From: an uncultured Erysipelotrichaceae bacterium
Lineage (GTDB): Bacteria; Bacillota_I; Bacilli_A; RFN20; CAG-826
Length of the DNA: 17,990 nt
Assembly (NCBI GenBank): GCA_947303755.1
Contig: CAMYZF010000019.1
Span: 1 to 17,990 of the forward strand
Direction of reading: 5' to 3'
Shown here in pieces: positions 14,424-17,990 of the stretch (position 1 is the stretch's first letter; each line of letters starts with the position of its first letter). The notes under the pieces are model-generated. The model made no database searches and was not told the DNA's origin. It was given only the letters and a program-made list of their open reading frames with translations. Made by a program: the position numbers and the translations under genes.

Positions 14424-15860
14424 ATGGCGAAGAAAAAAGATGAAGAAATCTTAGAAATCGAACCTATCAAACTACTTAATCCTAAGGCGAGTTTCGATTA
14501 TGGAAATGGAAAAGTTATTTTATCTGTTAAACATTTAAAACAATTCTTCCAATTCGGACGTGGCCAATATAAATACACAAAGGCTGTTAACGATGTTTCC
14601 TTTGATATTTATAAAGGTGAAGTATTTGGTTTAGTTGGTGAATCAGGATGTGGTAAAACCACAACCGGTCGTTCCATTATCAAACTTTATCATTTAACTA
14701 GTGGTGATGTTTGGTTCAAAGGCGTGCGTATCGCCGCGGGTACTCGTTGGAACGAAAAAGAAATTAAATTCACCAAGAAAAGATTAACTAAGGCTTTAAA
14801 AGATCTTAAAGAAGCTGAAAAAGCTGAGCTTAAAGACGTCAAAGACGCTGATAAGGCTCAAGAAATCCGTACTAAGTACGATAAGCTTCGTTCTGAAAAG
14901 ATCGCTGAAGCTAGCAAAATCATTCAAAACGAGAGAATTCGTATTAGACAAGCTAAGCATGACGATAAGTACTGCAACAAAGATATGTCTGACCGCGAAA
15001 TCGCCCGTGTAAAAGAAAAATATGTTTATCTTGACTCCGAAGAATCTAAGGCCGTTTTAGCGGATAAAAATAATCCTAAATACGCCAAACTCAAAAAAGA
15101 GCAAGATAAGTATAAAGCGGAGCTAAGAGAAGCCAAACAAGCTTCAATTACCCGCAAAATGCAGATGATTTTCCAAGATCCAATCGCTTCGCTTAATCCG
15201 CGTATGACGGTTAGAAACATCATCGCCGAAGGTTTAATCATCAAAGGCGTTAAAGATAAGAAATTCATTGATGAAGAAGTTAAAAGAGTTCTCGAACTTG
15301 TTGGACTTCTCCCTGAACACGCGAACCGTTATCCACATGAATTTAGTGGCGGACAACGTCAACGTATCGGTATCGCTCGAGCGATTATTATGAATCCAGA
15401 ACTTATCATCGCTGATGAACCAGTCTCCGCGCTTGACGTTTCCATTCAAGCTCAAGTCATTAACTTGCTTAATGATTTAAGAGAAAATCTTGGCTTAACC
15501 ATCTTGTTCATCGCTCACAACTTAAGTGTTGTTAAATATTTCTGTGATCGCATCGCGGTTATGTATTATGGAAAACTTATGGAACTTGCTACCTCTGAAG
15601 AGTTATTTGCACATCCGTTCCATCCATATACAAAATCACTTCTAAGTGCGGTTCCTCATCCAGACCCAAATATTGAAAAGGGTCGTAAGAGAGTTACTTA
15701 TAACCCAATGACTGATCACGATTATTCCAAGGAAAAACCATCTCTAAGAGAGATTTATCCAGGACACTTCGTTAGATGCAGCGATTCTGAGGCTGAAAAA
15801 TATTTGAAAGAATATAAGAAAGGCCCAGTTAAAATCTTACCTAAGAAAGGTAAAAAATAA
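14424..15860 (+). CDS. oppF: Oligopeptide ABC transporter ATPase OppF with a charged insertion
   Basis: A 478-residue cytoplasmic ATPase; OppF normally has about 310-335. Walker A is GESGCGKT (72-79), the Q-loop is MIFQDP (Q251), the signature SGGQRQR begins at 308, Walker B ends in D331-E332 and the switch His is H365. Walker A and Q-loop are about 170 residues apart instead of about 45. The additional part, about 108-240, is extremely rich in Lys, Glu, Asp and Ala and looks like long helices or a coiled coil. The position differs from that of the insertion in OppD. The switch segment reads AHNL rather than the common SHDL. The C-terminal Opp extension is shortened but ends with the usual 'GHFVRCSD'. 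A strong AGGAGGT precedes the start, and the stop overlaps the next start (TAATG). Confidence 0.92.
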   Translation: MAKKKDEEILEIEPIKLLNPKASFDYGNGKVILSVKHLKQFFQFGRGQYKYTKAVNDVSFDIYKGEVFGLVGESGCGKTTTGRSIIKLYHLTSGDVWFKGVRIAAGTRWNEKEIKFTKKRLTKALKDLKEAEKAELKDVKDADKAQEIRTKYDKLRSEKIAEASKIIQNERIRIRQAKHDDKYCNKDMSDREIARVKEKYVYLDSEESKAVLADKNNPKYAKLKKEQDKYKAELREAKQASITRKMQMIFQDPIASLNPRMTVRNIIAEGLIIKGVKDKKFIDEEVKRVLELVGLLPEHANRYPHEFSGGQRQRIGIARAIIMNPELIIADEPVSALDVSIQAQVINLLNDLRENLGLTILFIAHNLSVVKYFCDRIAVMYYGKLMELATSEELFAHPFHPYTKSLLSAVPHPDPNIEKGRKRVTYNPMTDHDYSKEKPSLREIYPGHFVRCSDSEAEKYLKEYKKGPVKILPKKGKK

Positions 15861-16303
15861 TGGAAGAAACCCGAAGTAAGGAAAGAAATTATAAGGGTTT
15901 TATAATAGGCTCGATTGTTAGCTTTGTGATAACAGGGGTAATAATGGGTCTAGTCATCCTCATTTCGTTTACAGCGAATAAAGAATTATCTCGCGAGGTA
16001 ATCTATGTAGGATGGATCGACGCCTTGACAATCTCAAGCGTCATAATGCTTCTATTCTATTTGTTAAATATCTTAACAAGAGAAGGAGCATTCGATATCT
16101 TGGCTTATTCGTTCAAACTAGTATGGTTTAATACCTTCTATCGTTCGATTAAGGAAACCAAGTTACCGAGAACATATAGGGAATACCGCGAGCAAAGACG
16201 TGGGATGAAAAAAGATAGCTTCCTATTTCTTCTGGTTGGCGCCGCTCCCTATTTGCTAGCCGGAATAGTATTAATGATTATCTACTATTCCCAAATTGTT
16301 TAA
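15860..16303 (+). CDS. DUF3899 family membrane protein
   Basis: A 147-residue protein with three hydrophobic helices at about 13-37, 50-72 and 120-145. The motif REGAFDILAYSF (74-85) between helix 2 and a basic cytoplasmic stretch (KLPRTYREYREQRRG) is the hallmark of DUF3899, a family without known function. In related bacteria I recall DUF3899 genes beside opp genes, but I cannot verify that here. Translation is coupled to oppF through TAATG. Its place inside the operon hints at a helper role for the transporter or the following lipoprotein; this is inference. Confidence 0.75.
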   Translation: MEETRSKERNYKGFIIGSIVSFVITGVIMGLVILISFTANKELSREVIYVGWIDALTISSVIMLLFYLLNILTREGAFDILAYSFKLVWFNTFYRSIKETKLPRTYREYREQRRGMKKDSFLFLLVGAAPYLLAGIVLMIIYYSQIV

Positions 16304-16317
16304 AGGAGGTTAACCTT

Positions 16318-17990
16318 ATGAAAAAACAATTAATTATCGTTCCTTTAACCGCCCTTTTACTCTGTGGATGTATGGGTGGTGGAAAAGGCGGTGGCAAAAA
16401 GAAATCTACCAGTGGTGGATCCGACACAACAAGTTCAACTACCGATCCAGAATGGACTGGTAAGACCAACAAAGATTTCGAAAAAGCTAAAACCACTTAC
16501 ACCAAGGATAATGTAGAGTATCAACTTAATCGAAATACTCTTTACATAAATCAAAGTGCACCTCATTTGGATCCAATGTCTACTGAGTCGCATGTCTTGG
16601 TTGTTCCATTCGGCTTTACTGATTATACTTCTGTTCAAACAGAAGCTAATCGACAACGTATTAAAGAAACATTCTTTTCTACCCAATCGGAAATCGAAGC
16701 TTTAGGAGGTTGGCAATCTTTAGCCAGTTTCTATAATAAATCAAGTTATGGAAACACTGTTTTCGGTGGTGAAATTCTTCCAACTTGGTGTGTTTATAAT
16801 GGCACGTCATCTCAATTCGCTTCCTCCGCTGCTGGTCATGGAGGCCCTAAGGCTGCTGAATACGCAAGAAGCTGGTATATCACTGAATATGGCAAAGACG
16901 GCCATGGCGAATTAGGCGAAAATGCTAAACCACTCAGCTATTTTGATGCCAATAATGATGGATACCTAGATTTAGTTTGGGTTGTTTATAGCGCCCCAAC
17001 TGTTCAAGGCACAGACTGGTGGGCTTATGTTACTTATACAGACAAAACTCCGAGTATGACCAATCCAAATGTTAAAACATTAGGTTGGGCTTCTTATGAC
17101 TGGATGGATAGAGGTCTTAACGGGCATGATTCCCACACCTTTATTCATGAAACTGGTCATACTTTAGGTTTGGATGACTACTATGATTACAATAACAAAT
17201 GGGCACCTATGGGTGGAATCGATTTTATGGACCACAACTTAGGTGATCATGCGATGTATTCTAAGTTCTCTTTAGGTTGGACTGCACCTCTTATTGTTGA
17301 TGATGATGCGATGATCACACTTCATCCAGGAACAACAACTGGTGATTGTTTCGTTCTTCCTTCACCAAATTACAACAAAACTGCATTTGATGAATATATG
17401 ATGTTTGAGCTTATGGCGCCAGTTGGTTTAGCGGAACGCGATTACAAGAATGGTTATGATTACACCAAAGGTTATGATAAACCAGGTATTAGAATCACCC
17501 ACGTTGACGCTCGCGCTTATGCTGCTGGTAAACACGATGTTCCATTAACCGATCATCCAGAAGAAGGAATTGATGTTAGATTAGATAATTCCTACATGGG
17601 TAGAGATTCTTTGAAGGCAGATTCTGATTACTTCCCAAGAGGAGAAGATAAATTCTCTATGCCACAATTCTCCATTATGGAATCTTTTGTGGATAAGAAT
17701 AATAACTGGACTAAGTCTAAGACTTATACAGCATCGAATAACTCTTTATTCACTAAAGGTGCTTCATTCAATTTGAAACCAGAATCTAGCTGGGCCAAAA
17801 CATTTATGCCTTCAGGCACAAATTTGTGGAATAAAGCTAAAACAATTACTGGTTGGGTGTCTTCCGATACACAAACCTATACAATTGACAATAATTGTAC
17901 ATTCAACTATTCAATTAAAGTCGTTTCAATTGAACAAAATGATGAATTTGGTTATGAAGCTAAGGTTCAAGTAACCAAAAATGCTTATTA
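16318..17990 (+). CDS. M6-like zinc metalloprotease lipoprotein (3' end beyond the window)
   Basis: The frame is open from the ATG to the window end (557 codons seen). It begins MKKQLIIVPLTALLLCGC, a lipoprotein signal with C18 as the lipidated residue, then a Gly/Lys/Ser/Thr linker (about 19-45). The zinc site is HETGHTLGLDD (H277, E278, H281), the extended HExxHxxGLxD form of the M6 immune-inhibitor-A type, with a possible Met-turn in 'APMGGIDFMD' near 297-306. DANNDGYLD (210-218) matches the acidic loop found before the zinc site in M6 proteases, and GIRITHVDAR near residue 390 matches their later 'gi.iwHvD' strand. It should cut proteins at the cell surface, feeding peptides to the Opp system encoded upstream. 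AAAGGAGGT ends eight bases before the ATG, and the gene follows the DUF3899 gene by 14 bases. A beta-rich C-terminal part begins near residue 520. Confidence 0.9.
   Translation, partial: MKKQLIIVPLTALLLCGCMGGGKGGGKKKSTSGGSDTTSSTTDPEWTGKTNKDFEKAKTTYTKDNVEYQLNRNTLYINQSAPHLDPMSTESHVLVVPFGFTDYTSVQTEANRQRIKETFFSTQSEIEALGGWQSLASFYNKSSYGNTVFGGEILPTWCVYNGTSSQFASSAAGHGGPKAAEYARSWYITEYGKDGHGELGENAKPLSYFDANNDGYLDLVWVVYSAPTVQGTDWWAYVTYTDKTPSMTNPNVKTLGWASYDWMDRGLNGHDSHTFIHETGHTLGLDDYYDYNNKWAPMGGIDFMDHNLGDHAMYSKFSLGWTAPLIVDDDAMITLHPGTTTGDCFVLPSPNYNKTAFDEYMMFELMAPVGLAERDYKNGYDYTKGYDKPGIRITHVDARAYAAGKHDVPLTDHPEEGIDVRLDNSYMGRDSLKADSDYFPRGEDKFSMPQFSIMESFVDKNNNWTKSKTYTASNNSLFTKGASFNLKPESSWAKTFMPSGTNLWNKAKTITGWVSSDTQTYTIDNNCTFNYSIKVVSIEQNDEFGYEAKVQVTKNAY

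Noticed and set aside
14745..15145. Frameshift or assembly error as cause of the OppF insertion
   Set aside because: The frame is continuous, the codon use resembles the rest of the gene, and the motifs resume correctly on both sides.
16278..16686. Minus-strand frames over the protease start
   Set aside because: They overlap the strong ribosome site, lipoprotein signal and start of the M6-like protease, and show no recognisable domain.

Overview
The window looks like a chromosomal segment of a low-GC, Gram-positive-related bacterium, probably an uncultured Bacilli/Mollicutes-type lineage of the kind found in animal guts. The evidence is AT-rich DNA, GGAGG ribosome sites, lipobox lipoproteins, an Ig-like surface protein ending in a membrane helix plus an Arg/Lys tail, an Opp transporter enlarged in the way known from mollicutes, and a DUF3899 protein. 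Trp is always TGG and long frames contain no internal TGA, so the standard code fits better than the Mycoplasma code. The lineage is an inference. All genes recognised lie on the + strand, as does the tRNA.

Left part (1-2180): the 3' two thirds of a surface protein with Ig-like domains, its terminator, and a tRNA-Met with its own promoter, a leader hairpin and a terminator.

Middle (2181-7097): a phytoene-desaturase-like FAD oxidoreductase with a near-leaderless start; about 330 bp of decayed DNA (3829-4158) holding a C-terminal relic of a paralogue of the first gene, a tiny minus-strand piece resembling the NUMOD1 tail of a homing endonuclease, and a terminator; then a Fic protein with a C-terminal winged helix, preceded by a palindrome and a perfect 13-bp tandem repeat over its promoter, and followed one base later by a 52-codon Phd/YefM-like gene. 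After this come a PfoR-type PTS EIIC membrane protein and an HD-domain hydrolase, closed by a terminator.

Right part (7098-17990): a single long operon with a strong promoter and strong ribosome sites: oppA lipoprotein, an intercistronic hairpin, oppB, oppC, oppD, oppF, a DUF3899 membrane protein and an M6-like zinc metalloprotease lipoprotein that runs off the window end. Gene order suggests a joint function: surface proteolysis followed by peptide import. OppA, OppC, OppD and OppF all carry large extra segments, and OppD has lost the four C-terminal cysteines usual in its family.

The best candidates for something not well described are the Fic/Phd-like module with its operator architecture, and the enlarged Opp transporter tied to a protease lipoprotein. 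No CRISPR array, rRNA, intact insertion sequence or prophage was seen.
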